Source: CAVQJU01 sp963755195 (GTDB taxonomy: Bacteria; Acidobacteriota; Vicinamibacteria; Vicinamibacterales; CAVVIG01). From it: a DNA stretch of 64,000 nt. Location: the NCBI GenBank assembly GCA_963755195.1, contig CAVWIZ010000001.1:434001-498000 (forward strand), given 5' to 3'. The notes beneath the pieces are model-generated. The model did no database searches. It was not told the origin of the DNA and was given only the letters and a program-made list of their open reading frames with translations. The position numbers and the translations under genes were made by a program. Positions 39,759-48,082 of the stretch are shown here, one piece after another (within the stretch, counting starts at the first letter, position 1; the number at the start of each line of letters is the position of its first letter).

Positions 39759-40601
39759 ATGGCGTCGCTTAACGGCGCGCGCGTCGCGCTTCTCGAGGCG
39801 CGAATGAGCGCCGAATTGGCGTCCTTGGTCGAACGCTTCGGCGGCACGCCGTATTCGGTGCCGGCCGTCCGCGAGACGCCCCTCGAGCAGCCTGAAGAGA
39901 TCGGCGCGTTCGTCGACGCGTTGTGCGCCGGCCGATTCACTCTCGTCGTGCTCATGACCGGCGTCGGGGTGACGGCCCTCCTGCGCGAGGCCGATCGGCT
40001 CGGCCGTCTGGACGCCGCGCTCGCGTCGCTGAGGAAGACGACCACGCTGTGCCGCGGCCCCAAGCCGGTGGCCGTCTTGCGGCGCAACGACGTACCGGTC
40101 GGGATGACGGCTGCCGAACCCCACACGACCACCGAAGTGCTTCAGGCGATCGACGGCGTGAGTGTTACTGGGAAAGCCGTTGCGCTCGTGCATTACGGCG
40201 AGCGGAACGAAGCGGCCGCCGACGGTCTTCGAGCGCGCGGCGCGCTGGTGCACGAGATCTGCCTCTACGAATGGCGTCTACCGGACGACCTCGCGCCGCT
40301 CCAGCGCCTGGTCGGGGACATCATCGCCGGTCGCGTCGACGCGATCGCCATCACGAGCCAGATTCAGTGCCGGCATTTGTTTCAGATCGCCGACACGCTG
40401 GGCGCCGGCCGCGCGCTGGCGGAGGCGCTCAACGCCAGCGTGGTCGTCGCCGCCGTGGGGCCGGTGTGCGCCGCGGCGCTGCGATCGTTCGGCGTCATTC
40501 CACACGTGCAACCGCCGCATCCGAAGATGGGCCCGATGATGATCGCGCTCGCCGACTACTTCGAGCTCACGGGCCGCTCGTCTCAGTCGGACGCGTTGTG
40601 A
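39759..40601 (+). CDS. Uroporphyrinogen-III synthase-like (HemD) protein
   Basis: 280 residues, start ATG 39759. The pattern fits the HemD fold: RVALLEARMSAELASLVERF, VVLMTGVGVTALLREADRLG, LCRGPKPVAVLRRNDVPVGM, CLYEWRLPDDLAPLQRLVGD, and DAIAITSQIQCRHLFQIADT near the usual F-T-S-x-N/R segment. HemD closes the tetrapyrrole ring for heme and siroheme. No other heme gene is nearby; the neighbours are gltB and glnB. The gene may serve siroheme for nitrite or sulfite reduction, or the fold may have a regulatory role. HemD sequences diverge strongly, so catalysis cannot be confirmed by eye. Confidence 0.72.
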   Translation: MASLNGARVALLEARMSAELASLVERFGGTPYSVPAVRETPLEQPEEIGAFVDALCAGRFTLVVLMTGVGVTALLREADRLGRLDAALASLRKTTTLCRGPKPVAVLRRNDVPVGMTAAEPHTTTEVLQAIDGVSVTGKAVALVHYGERNEAAADGLRARGALVHEICLYEWRLPDDLAPLQRLVGDIIAGRVDAIAITSQIQCRHLFQIADTLGAGRALAEALNASVVVAAVGPVCAAALRSFGVIPHVQPPHPKMGPMMIALADYFELTGRSSQSDAL

Positions 40602-40632
40602 CGAAGGTTCGCTGAGGACCTGACAGGCCGCC

Positions 40633-40663
40633 GGCGCGTGGTCGGTTTCTCGACCAGCACGCC
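40633..40663. terminator. Imperfect hairpin between convergent hemD-like gene and glnB
   Basis: GGCGCGTGGTCG (40633-40644) and CGACCAGCACGCC (40651-40663) fold around GTTTCT with a 6-bp perfect core and a bulged outer stem. It lies in the 103-base convergent gap, so it may end both transcripts. There is no clear T-run on either strand. Confidence 0.45.
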
Positions 40664-40704
40664 CGAGCACTCGCGAACCGAATCCTGAACCTGGACCCGG
40701 GGCC

Positions 40705-41037
40705 CTACAGCGCGTCGCGTTCGCCGGTCCTGATGCGATAGGTCTGCTCGACCGGCAGCACGAACACCCGGCCGTCGCCGATTTCGCCGGTTCTGGCGGC
40801 CGACACGATGGCCTTGATGGCCTCGTCCACGTTGGCGTCGGACACGACCACCTCAATCTGCATTTTCGGCAGCAGGCTGACGTTGTACTCCTTGCCACGG
40901 TAGATGGCCGTGTGGCCCTTCTGCTTCCCGTGGCCGCGGACTTCGGTGACGGTCATCCCCGCGATCCCGAGCTTCTCGAGGGCGTCCTTCACCTCGTCCA
41001 CCTTGTTTGGGCGGACGATACTCTTAATCAGCTTCAT
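40705..41037 (-). CDS. glnB: Nitrogen regulatory protein PII
   Basis: 110-residue trimeric sensor of 2-oxoglutarate, ATP/ADP and, via GlnD, glutamine. It starts MKLIKSIVRPNKVDEVKDAL. The T-loop RGHGKQKGHTAIYRGKEYNV contains the uridylylation tyrosine at residue 51. The B and C loops are TGEIGDGRVFVLPVEQTYRI, with the family pattern G-x-I-G-D/K-G-x-I/V-F. It overlaps the glnD stop by 14 bases, so sensor and modifying enzyme are made together. The Amt gene 4.5 kb away is the usual PII target. The sequence alone does not separate GlnB from GlnK; the glnD link favours GlnB. Confidence 0.95.
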   Translation of the reverse strand: MKLIKSIVRPNKVDEVKDALEKLGIAGMTVTEVRGHGKQKGHTAIYRGKEYNVSLLPKMQIEVVVSDANVDEAIKAIVSAARTGEIGDGRVFVLPVEQTYRIRTGERDAL

Positions 41038-43567
41038 AGCTCCCCTCCAACATTCGCTGCAAGTGGGCCGCGAGCTCGCGCTGATCGACGTCGGGAAGCT
41101 TCCGGCCCCCCTTGGTGATGTGGAACACGTCGATGGCCCGGTGGCCTTCGGTGGCGATCAGCACGAGGTCGATTTCGCAACCGTTCTGGGACATGACCCG
41201 GCTGATCCGGTAGAGCAGCCCGAGCGCGTCGTCGGCGATGATATCAAGGATCGTGTAGCGCTTCGAGGACTGGTTGTCGCAGTGCACGACGGGCGTGACG
41301 CGGGGCACCCGGCGGCGAAACAGGCTGTTCTCGCGTCCCCGCAGGCGCGCCGTGACGTTCTCGCGCCCAGACACGACGTCGTCGAGCACCTTGAACATCT
41401 GCTCGCGCGCGTCGAGGTTGAGCTCGAGGAACCGTTCTCCGTCGGTGAACTGGAACACGTCGAGCACGAGCCCGTTCGGGTTGGTCATCGCGTGCCCGCG
41501 CAGGATGTCCATGCCGAACGATGACAGCACGCCGGAGATGTTCGAGAACAGAAACGGCTTGTCGAGCGTGACGACCGTGAGCTCCCACGACGATCCTTTC
41601 TGCTCGAGCCACAAGTGCACTTCGTCGGGGTGAATGTTGAGCGACAGCCGCACGTGCCGATAGATCGCCTCGCGCTCGAAGAGCTGCAGATACCGGCGCG
41701 GAAGCCCCGCGAGAAAATGGGTGATCGCTTCTTCCGTCAGGTCCGCGGGGCGGTTCGCCAGCAGCTCTGAGTGGCCTGCCTGGTCCGGCTCGATCAATTC
41801 GTCGCCGTAGCCGAGCGTCAGGTGATTGTACGTGTCGACGAACAGACGCCAGAGCAGCTCCGCCCGCCAGGGCGTCAGGGTTTCGAGGCTGACGGCCTCG
41901 ACGTCGGCCAGCGTCATCAGGCAGAGCATCTTGAGCCGCTCTTCGACGCCGACCACCGCGGCAAACGTCCGAACGATCTCGGGGTCTTCGGTGTCGCGCC
42001 GGAAGGCCACCTGCGACATCGCCAGGTGTTTGGCAATGAGAAACTCGACGGTGTCGCGCGCCTCCTGTGCGAGTCCAAGCCGTTCGAACATCTCCCGCGC
42101 CATCCGCACGCTTTCGGAGGCGTGGTCTTCGTCCCGCCACTTGCCCACGTCGTGCAGGAGCAGCGAGAGCACGAGCAGCTCGGGGGCCTCGAGATCCTGC
42201 AGGAGCGACGAGAAGCGCTCGCGGTCCGGCGCCGACCGCGTCACCAGGCGCTCGAGGTTCTTGATCGTGAGCAGCGTGTGCTCGTCGACCGTATATTTGT
42301 GGAAGAAGTCGCGCACGACGCGGCACGTAATGGCCTGAAACGGCGGAAACATCCGACCGAGGAGGCCGCAGTCGTGCATCTCGGACAGCCGGGCGTACAG
42401 ACCGGCGGCCGGCTTCAAGAAACGCAGCAGCGCCGATCGGTGCGCCGGCGTCGGAAAGAAATCTTCGACGCGAAAACGCTCGGCGTGCTGGCGGATGCAG
42501 GCCAACGCCGAATCGGAGACGGGGCACTTGCCGTCGATGGCGGCCTGAAACGCCGCGAGCCACGTCGCCGGCTGCACAGCCGCCTGTCGCACGTCGATGA
42601 AGCGGATACCGTCGCCCGATCGTCCAAGGTTGAGGCCGACCGGAGTCGGCGCGGTCTTTCTCACCCATTCCAGCGCACGCGTGACGATGCGCGCGTGGCG
42701 GAAGTAGTCGCTCATCAGCCGCTCGACGCGCTGCTGCGGGAAGGCGCCAGGGTAGCCGAGGACCTCGGCCGCCTTCTCCTGCAGCGGATGGCTCAGCGTG
42801 TTGTGGTTGCGCTTGCTCTCGTAGTGCAGGATCGATCGGACGCGGAGTAGAAAGTCTTCGGCCTCGTCAAGCCGGGCGTGATCCTCGGGTCCCCGCCGGA
42901 GCAGCGACGGATCCGTCAGCGCCGCAATCCACCGCATCGCCGTCAAGTCGCGCAGCGCGCCCGGCGCCTCTTTGACGTCGGGCTCGAGCTGATAGAGCGT
43001 CGAGTTGAACAGCGCGTGCCGGTCGTCGATGAGGGTGTTCAGCGCGCCAACCACGTGTGCGTGCGTGCCGGCACGGTGGAATGCCGACTCGAAGCGGCGG
43101 AAGAGCCCGAGATCGCCCGCAATCGGCCTGGCATCGACGAGCGCCATGAGGAACTCGGGGTTGTCCACCTCCAGCCGCGCGAACTCGTCGATCTCACGCA
43201 CCTGATGACCGACGACGAGGCCGACATCCCAGAGCGGGTGGAGAATCGCGCGAAGAAGCCGTTCTTCCCCGTCGCCGAGTCGTCCGCCGAAGAGCACGAG
43301 CAGATCGATGTCGGAGTGGAGGCACAGCTGCCGCCGGCCGTAGCCCCCGATGGCCACAACGGCCACGGCCTGCTCGGTTCGCGGCGCGGCGGAGAGGAGC
43401 TTGCGGACCAGCGCGTCGAGCTGATCGGAGTAGCGGGTGAGCGCCGCGCGCCCGCCGTGACCCGCCAGGATCTCGTCGCAGAGTTCACGGCGGGCCTCTT
43501 TGAGGAGACCTGCCGCCGAGGTCAGCGGCTGCGTCGGATCCGCGTCACCTTTCAGAGCGTCCGACAT
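41024..43567 (-). CDS. glnD: Bifunctional uridylyltransferase/uridylyl-removing enzyme GlnD
   Basis: Adds UMP to PII when glutamine is low and removes it when high. The 847-residue protein has the nucleotidyltransferase motif GGYGRRQ (74-80) with HSDIDLL (84-90), the family G-G-x-G-R...D-x-D. A GlnE/GlnD linker domain is next, then an HD hydrolase domain (DEHTLLTIKNLERLV; LLLHDVGKWRDEDHASE). Two C-terminal ACT domains bind glutamine (LTVVTLDKPFLFSNISGVLS; YTILDIIADDALGLLYRISR). Length and domain order are canonical. It is read from an ATG 43567, after a strong hairpin that separates it from the porin gene. Confidence 0.96.
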   Translation of the reverse strand: MSDALKGDADPTQPLTSAAGLLKEARRELCDEILAGHGGRAALTRYSDQLDALVRKLLSAAPRTEQAVAVVAIGGYGRRQLCLHSDIDLLVLFGGRLGDGEERLLRAILHPLWDVGLVVGHQVREIDEFARLEVDNPEFLMALVDARPIAGDLGLFRRFESAFHRAGTHAHVVGALNTLIDDRHALFNSTLYQLEPDVKEAPGALRDLTAMRWIAALTDPSLLRRGPEDHARLDEAEDFLLRVRSILHYESKRNHNTLSHPLQEKAAEVLGYPGAFPQQRVERLMSDYFRHARIVTRALEWVRKTAPTPVGLNLGRSGDGIRFIDVRQAAVQPATWLAAFQAAIDGKCPVSDSALACIRQHAERFRVEDFFPTPAHRSALLRFLKPAAGLYARLSEMHDCGLLGRMFPPFQAITCRVVRDFFHKYTVDEHTLLTIKNLERLVTRSAPDRERFSSLLQDLEAPELLVLSLLLHDVGKWRDEDHASESVRMAREMFERLGLAQEARDTVEFLIAKHLAMSQVAFRRDTEDPEIVRTFAAVVGVEERLKMLCLMTLADVEAVSLETLTPWRAELLWRLFVDTYNHLTLGYGDELIEPDQAGHSELLANRPADLTEEAITHFLAGLPRRYLQLFEREAIYRHVRLSLNIHPDEVHLWLEQKGSSWELTVVTLDKPFLFSNISGVLSSFGMDILRGHAMTNPNGLVLDVFQFTDGERFLELNLDAREQMFKVLDDVVSGRENVTARLRGRENSLFRRRVPRVTPVVHCDNQSSKRYTILDIIADDALGLLYRISRVMSQNGCEIDLVLIATEGHRAIDVFHITKGGRKLPDVDQRELAAHLQRMLEGSYEAD

Positions 43568-43590
43568 GGGGCGATAGTCTCCGATTCAGG

Positions 43591-43630
43591 GCAGCCACCG
43601 GTGTTGGAATAACTTACACCGAGTGGCTGC
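43591..43630 (-). terminator. Strong hairpin between the porin gene and glnD
   Basis: GCAGCCAC-CGGTGT (43591-43604) pairs with ACACCG-A-GTGGCTGC (43615-43630), a 14-bp stem with one bulged A around an 11-base AT-rich loop. In porin-to-glnD RNA it lies 33 bases past the porin stop and 24 bases before the glnD ATG. No T-run follows, so it may be a partial terminator or a 3'-end stabiliser that sets the porin:GlnD ratio. Confidence 0.65.
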
Positions 43631-43663
43631 TCCGCCCCACCTATTGTGCGTGTGCCGGCGTGC

Positions 43664-44821
43664 CTAGGACTTCGAGCTGAACGAATAGAGGAATCCGAAC
43701 GCCAGCGACTGCTGATTCTTCTTTGCGGTCCCCGTATCGGTTGTGAACACCTCCTGATCGGAGTAGTCGCCGCGATATTCGATCCGCCACATGAAGTTGT
43801 CCGCGCCTTTGAGCTCGAGCGTCAGTGTGAAGTCCTGCAGTGTCTGCTTGAGACCCGAGCCGAACGCCGCGCCGCCATCGCTCAGGTACTCGTAGCGCGG
43901 GACGACCGCGACTTTCGGGGCGGCCTGGTACTTCAGGTAGCCGGCGAAGCCCTTGGACGTGGCGCCCCCTTCGCCGGTGAAGTCGAGGTTGGCCATCAGG
44001 GACAGCTTCGGGCTCGCTGTGTAGATCAGAACCGTGTCAGACAGGTTGCGGGCGTTGTCGTTGGTCCCGCCCTGCTCCGGGCCCCCGATGTAGTTTTCGA
44101 TGAAGGTGAACTTGGCGCTCGGCTTCAGTGTGACCGAGGCCATGAACGTCTTGCCGGTGTTGTTCTCCAGGACATTGTTCCAGCCGTTGACGACGCCAAC
44201 CATGAAGCTGACTTTGTCGTTGGCTGCGTAGTTCACCCGCACGCCGGCGTGATAGACGGGAATTGTCAACTGAAACAGGAGCGACCGCGTGTAGTTCCAG
44301 TTGTCCTTGGCCTCGACGACCTCGGCGCCGGCGTTGGTGACGAACTTGCCGAAGTCGATCTGCGCCTTGCCCGCGAGAAAGCTGCCGTAGGCTTCCTCGA
44401 TGTACTTGAAGTCGCTGTCGCTGGACGGCGTGTAGATGCGGGACGCCTCACCGAAGTTCATCCGGACCTTGTAGCCGACGGGCGAATCGGAACTCGCCGG
44501 CTTGGCAAGCCAGACTTCCGCCATGCTCACGGTGAATGCGTTGTGCGACTGGTCGAAGGCGCGGTACAGGCCGTTCTGCTTCGTGTTGTACCACTGATAG
44601 TAGCCGTCCACCAGGCCGCCGACCTCGGTATTCTTGAAGAAGTTCAGCGTGATCTTGTCGGGGTCGGGTGCGGCCGGTGCGGCCGCCGGCGTGGCCTGGC
44701 CCGGATCGGCTCCGGGCGCCTGCGCCGCCGCCTGGCTCGCGGTCCCGATGCTCAACAGGCACGCTGCCATCCCGATGGCCGCGGTATGAAGCCACGTTCG
44801 TCGAAGATTCCCGATCATCAT
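43664..44821 (-). CDS. Outer-membrane beta-barrel porin (OmpL/bbp2-like)
   Basis: 385 residues from ATG 44821, chosen because a GGAGGT ribosome site lies 8 bases before it; the in-frame GTG two codons upstream is too close to that site. The signal peptide runs about 1-35 (WLHTAAIGMAACLLSIGTAS, then QAAAQA). A Pro/Ala-rich linker follows, then alternating strands: TEVGGLVDGYYQWYNTKQNG, AFTVSMAEVWLAKP, KVSFMVGVVNGWNNVLENNT, and LAFGFLYSFSSKS, ending in an aromatic-containing strand. The pattern matches 'putative beta-barrel porin-2, OmpL-like' proteins. It is divergent to the Amt operon, with a sigma-54-type promoter match. The substrate is unknown; small nitrogen solutes are an inference. Confidence 0.8.
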   Translation of the reverse strand: MMIGNLRRTWLHTAAIGMAACLLSIGTASQAAAQAPGADPGQATPAAAPAAPDPDKITLNFFKNTEVGGLVDGYYQWYNTKQNGLYRAFDQSHNAFTVSMAEVWLAKPASSDSPVGYKVRMNFGEASRIYTPSSDSDFKYIEEAYGSFLAGKAQIDFGKFVTNAGAEVVEAKDNWNYTRSLLFQLTIPVYHAGVRVNYAANDKVSFMVGVVNGWNNVLENNTGKTFMASVTLKPSAKFTFIENYIGGPEQGGTNDNARNLSDTVLIYTASPKLSLMANLDFTGEGGATSKGFAGYLKYQAAPKVAVVPRYEYLSDGGAAFGSGLKQTLQDFTLTLELKGADNFMWRIEYRGDYSDQEVFTTDTGTAKKNQQSLAFGFLYSFSSKS

Positions 44822-44932
44822 TGCCACTCACCTCCGTGCAACCCGCGGGACGTCCATCACCAAGAAATTGTTGATGACCGCGGGCGCGAGAAAGAAAAAA
44901 GACGGATGCCGGATCCGTGTCGGGTCATCCAA

Positions 44933-44948
44933 AGCAAGATGAGCGCCA
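44933..44948 (-). promoter_or_regulatory. Sigma-54 (-24/-12) promoter match for the porin gene
   Basis: Minus strand TGGCGCTCATCTTGCT: the invariant GG and GC are exactly 10 bases apart, and TGGC and TTGCT match the consensus TGGCAC-N5-TTGCW with one mismatch (A to G). The start point would be about 100 bases before the porin ATG. Confidence 0.62.
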
Positions 44949-45264
44949 CGATGCATTCGTCGCTGATTCCGTGCCCAGCGGGAAATCCCGGCGATTTTGC
45001 TGAGTCTCGAACTGGCGCGGGACGGACTGACAACCTGCGAGACGACACTATTGTCGCATGTCAATGTTAATGAAACATTCTTGTATCATTCAGATTTCGT
45101 CGGTTCTGGCTGTCGCTGGTCGTAGGTCCACGCCACACGACATTTATGTATCACCTGATAAATTAGAAGACAATTATGTTAGATTGCGCCAGCCTATCCT
45201 ACCTTGATGAATGGCGCGTCTCCGCAATACACCCCAAAAACAGCCATTCTGCCCGGGGTAAAAC

Positions 45265-45280
45265 TGGCGTCGGGCTTGCA
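45265..45280 (+). promoter_or_regulatory. Sigma-54 (-24/-12) promoter match for the amt operon
   Basis: TGGCGTCGGGCTTGCA matches TGGCAC-N5-TTGCW at TGGC and TTGCA with exact GG-N10-GC spacing and two mismatches. It lies about 88 bases before the first gene of the operon. Ammonium-transport operons under NtrC/sigma-54 control are well known, so the context supports it. Confidence 0.62.
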
Positions 45281-45367
45281 GCACGCGCCGGGGTCCGCTG
45301 ACGGGCGCGTGATGTTCCTGTGGAAAAGGAAGTTCGATGCGGCCGGGCGGATTCCAAGGAGGACACG

Positions 45368-45551
45368 ATGGGGTTCGTGGGAGTGATCGTCACGTTTGCA
45401 GGGTTTCTGCTGGCGGCATCGAGCGTGGGTCTCAGCTCGAGCACGACCGTGCGGCTCGTCATGGTGCTCGTCGGGATCGCGATCAGCACTGCTCGCCATT
45501 CTCGGCGTCATCAACCCGGCGTACCAGAAGAACGCCGTCTGGAAGAAGTGA
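45368..45551 (+). CDS. 60-residue membrane protein leading the amt operon (frame break)
   Basis: ATG 45368 follows a perfect AAGGAGG ribosome site. The product reads MGFVGVIVTFAGFLLAASSV, then GLSSSTTVRLVMVLVGIAIS. After one extra base at 45488 it continues LLAILGVINPAYQKNAVWKK and stops at 45551. That gives two membrane helices and a short basic tail, 60 residues in all. I recognise no family. It sits 77 bases before amt, after the sigma-54-type promoter, so it is probably expressed with the ammonium transporter and may modulate or assemble with it. The size and the extra base mean a gene caller would miss it. Confidence 0.6.
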
Positions 45552-45628
45552 AGGAAGGAAGCCTGAAGCGAAGAAGTCGAAGGGCTAACGACGTGATCGG
45601 TTTGATGGAATGGATGAGGATACGAATC

Positions 45629-47317
45629 ATGAAGAAGGTGTTGCTCGCCTTTTCGATTACCTGGTGCCTGGCGTTGGTCGGAACCGCACAGGCCCAGGCG
45701 CCTTCGGCTGGGCCCCCGCGCCGGCACCGCCCGCCGCCGGCGCCGGCGGCCGCTGCAGCGCCGGCCGCCGTGCCGATCACCGACGCCGACATCAAGGGCG
45801 TCGCCGGCGCCCAAAGCCGGAGGACAAGGCCAAGGGCGATCCCGGCCGGCACGATCACCGGCACCGTCGGCCGACATCCCCGTCGGCGACGCGAAGAAGG
45901 GCCTGACGGTCGACGACGTCGTCAACCGGTCGGCCAGAACCTGATCGCGATCAACTTCGTCTGGACGCTGGTCACCGGCTTCCTCGTCATGTTCATGCAG
46001 GCCGGCTTCGCCATCGTCGAAACCGGGCTGGGCCGGGCGAAGAACGCCAACCACACCATGATGATGAACTTCATGGTGTACGGCGTCGGCATGCTCGCCT
46101 ACTGGCTGATCGGCTTCGCCATCCAGGAAGGCGGCGTCGGCGCGGTCGCCAACCTCGGCGGCACGGCGCCGCTCAACTCCGAGTTCGCCATCCACCTGTT
46201 CGGCAAGGACTGGGGCCTGTTCGGCACAGAAGGGCATCATGCTCGGCGGCGCGACCTATGACGTCGGCGTCATGGTGATGTTCCTCTTCCAGATGGTCTT
46301 CATGGACACGGCGCTGACCATCGTCACCGGCACGGCCGCCGAGCGCTGGAAGTACTCGGCGTTCCTCATCTCGTCGTTCTTCATGGGCGCGTTCACCTAT
46401 CCGCTCTTCGCCAACTGGGCGTGGGGCGGCGGCTGGCTGGCGACGCTCGGCAGCAACTACGGCCTCGGCCACGGCTACGCCGACTTCGCCGGCTCCGGCG
46501 TCGTGCACTCGGTCGGCGGCATCACGGCGCTGGCGATGGCCATCATCATCGGGCCGCGCATCGGCAAGTTCACCCGCGACGGCAACGCCGAACGCGATTC
46601 CCGGCCACGACATCACGCTGGTGCTGCTCGGCTGCTTCATCCTGGCGTTCGGCTGGTTCGGGTTCAACCCCGGCTCGACGCTCGGCGCGGCCGCCAACGG
46701 CAACCTGCGCATCAGCTCCGTCGCCGTGAACACGATGCTGGCCGGCATGGCCGGATCGTTCGGCGCGATGTACTACATGTGGCTGCGCTACGGCAAGCCG
46801 GACGCGTCGATGACCGGCAACGGCCTTCTCGCCGGGCCTCGTCGCGATCACGGCGCCGAGCGGATTCGTCAACCCGATGGCGTCGGTCATCATCGGCCTG
46901 ATCGCCGGCGTGCTCGTGCTGCCTCTCGTGTCGAGTTCGTCGAGCGCGTGCTGAAGCTGGACGACGTGGTCGGCGCGATCTCGGTGCACGGCACCAACGG
47001 CCTCTGGGGCGTCATCTCGGTCGGGCTGTTCGCCGACGGCAAGAGCAACTTCGGCGGCGCGTGGAACGGCGTCCCCGGCTCGGTGACGGGCCTGTTCTAC
47101 GGCGACGCCGGCCAGCTCGTCGCGCAGCTCATCGGCGTGGCGACGCTCATCGGCTTCGTCTTCACGTTCAGCTTCGTCGCTGAACATGATCATCGAGGCC
47201 GTCTGGGGCCACCGCGTGACGGCGAAGGTCGAGCTCGAAGGCCTCGACATTCCGGAAATGGGCGCGCTCGGCTATCCGGAGTTCGTGCTCAAGCCGGAGC
47301 CGGCGCTGGCGGAGTAG
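45629..47317 (+). CDS. amt: Ammonium transporter Amt, with several single-base frame breaks
   Basis: Inner-membrane trimeric ammonium channel. It has an unusual front end: a signal peptide (MKKVLLAFSITWCLALVGTA, then QAQA) and a 90-residue Ala/Pro-rich tail with DADIKG, before the Amt core. Across three frames the core reads FVWTLVTGFLVMFMQAGFAI, ETGLGRAKNANHTMMMNFMV, WGGGWLATLGSNYGLGHGYA, FAGSGVVHSVGGITALAMAI, and HGTNGLWGVISVGLFADGKS. These include the pore twin-histidine regions (VVHSVGG and VHGTNGLWG). It ends PEFVLKPEPALAE, stop 47315-47317. At least six extra single bases (46228, 46586, about 46835, 46919, 46929, 47179) break the frame. Removing them restores one protein of about 560 residues without any missing motif. 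Confidence 0.9.
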
Positions 47318-47326
47318 GGACGAGCC

Positions 47327-48010
47327 ATGTCCAGCAGCACTCGTCTCGACCACGACGCGGCTCTCAGCCGCCGGCCGTCGTCGCTGCCGCCGGTTCCCTG
47401 GCGAGATCCGCACACGGTCTCGCCAGAGGAACTGTCGGCCTACATCCAGCAGCTCGAGCAGGCCTGCCTCGCGCAACCCGCAGTCGGCCGATCTGCGCAC
47501 GTGCCTCGGCATGGCGCACGCGGTGAACTACGACGTCTACAAGTCGATGGACGCGCTCGAGGAGGCGCGTGGCCATCGATCCGGACGAACTTCTGGGCGC
47601 AGCTCAAGTACGCGGAGCTGCACTATCGGCTGCGCGCGCTCAACACGCGCCGAGGAGGAAACGCGCAAGGCCGCCGACCTGGCGCAGAACGCCGTTGCAG
47701 CTGGCGCATCGCGCGCCAGCAGATGCAGGAGATCCGGACGCTGCAGCACGCGAGCGTCCGCAACGTCGCACTGGACCAAGCCGCTGACGGCGCCGGCGCT
47801 GGTGCTTGTCGCTGATGATCGTGGCGATGTTCGTCGTTATGATGTGGAAATGACACTGGAAGTATCTTCATCGGCTCGTGCATCCTGGTCGCGGGCCTTC
47901 TGCTCAAGGTCGGCGCGCCGCTCGTTGCCGGTCGCGCTGGGCATTGCCGGCGGCCGGCGTTCCTCAACTGGAAAAGCCAGCGCAGCGACGACAGGCTGCC
48001 CCGCTTGACG
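47327..48010 (+). CDS. TPR-like protein with C-terminal membrane helices (frame broken, 3' end uncertain)
   Basis: ATG 47327, ten bases after amt. With single extra bases removed (for example near 47480, 47570, 47596 and 47760) it reads PEELSAYIQQLEQACLAQPQ, then SADLRTCLGMAHAVNYDVYK and ALEEARAIDPDEFWAQLKYA. ELHYRLRALNTAEEETRKAA follows, a TPR-like pattern. A hydrophobic segment then comes (ALVLVAMIVAMFVVMMW), probably continuing IFIGSCILVAGLLLKVG and LPVALGIAG. The gene therefore has a soluble helical-repeat domain and about two or three membrane helices. The 3' end around 48000 is a guess. No family name is supported. Its place after amt suggests a role in ammonium uptake. Confidence 0.5.
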
Positions 48011-48082
48011 TCGAGTCTCTCCGGACGCACGCCAGACCGCCGCGGCCGTTCCGACCCGCCGCTCCGCCGCCCGGCCGTCGTC

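Larger units (their letters stand above)
44822..45367. other. 546-base divergent regulatory region between the porin and amt operon
   Basis: No open frame with coding character. It holds two sigma-54-type promoter matches pointing outward (separate entries) and a small hairpin CATCACCAAGAAATTGTTGATG-type repeat (44855-44876) in the porin leader. A CGACA-CTAT-TGTCG palindrome lies at 45043-45056. The AT-rich centre (45060-45190) is suitable for an activator and DNA bending. No clear NtrC site (GCAC-N5-7-GTGC type) was found by eye. Confidence 0.6.
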
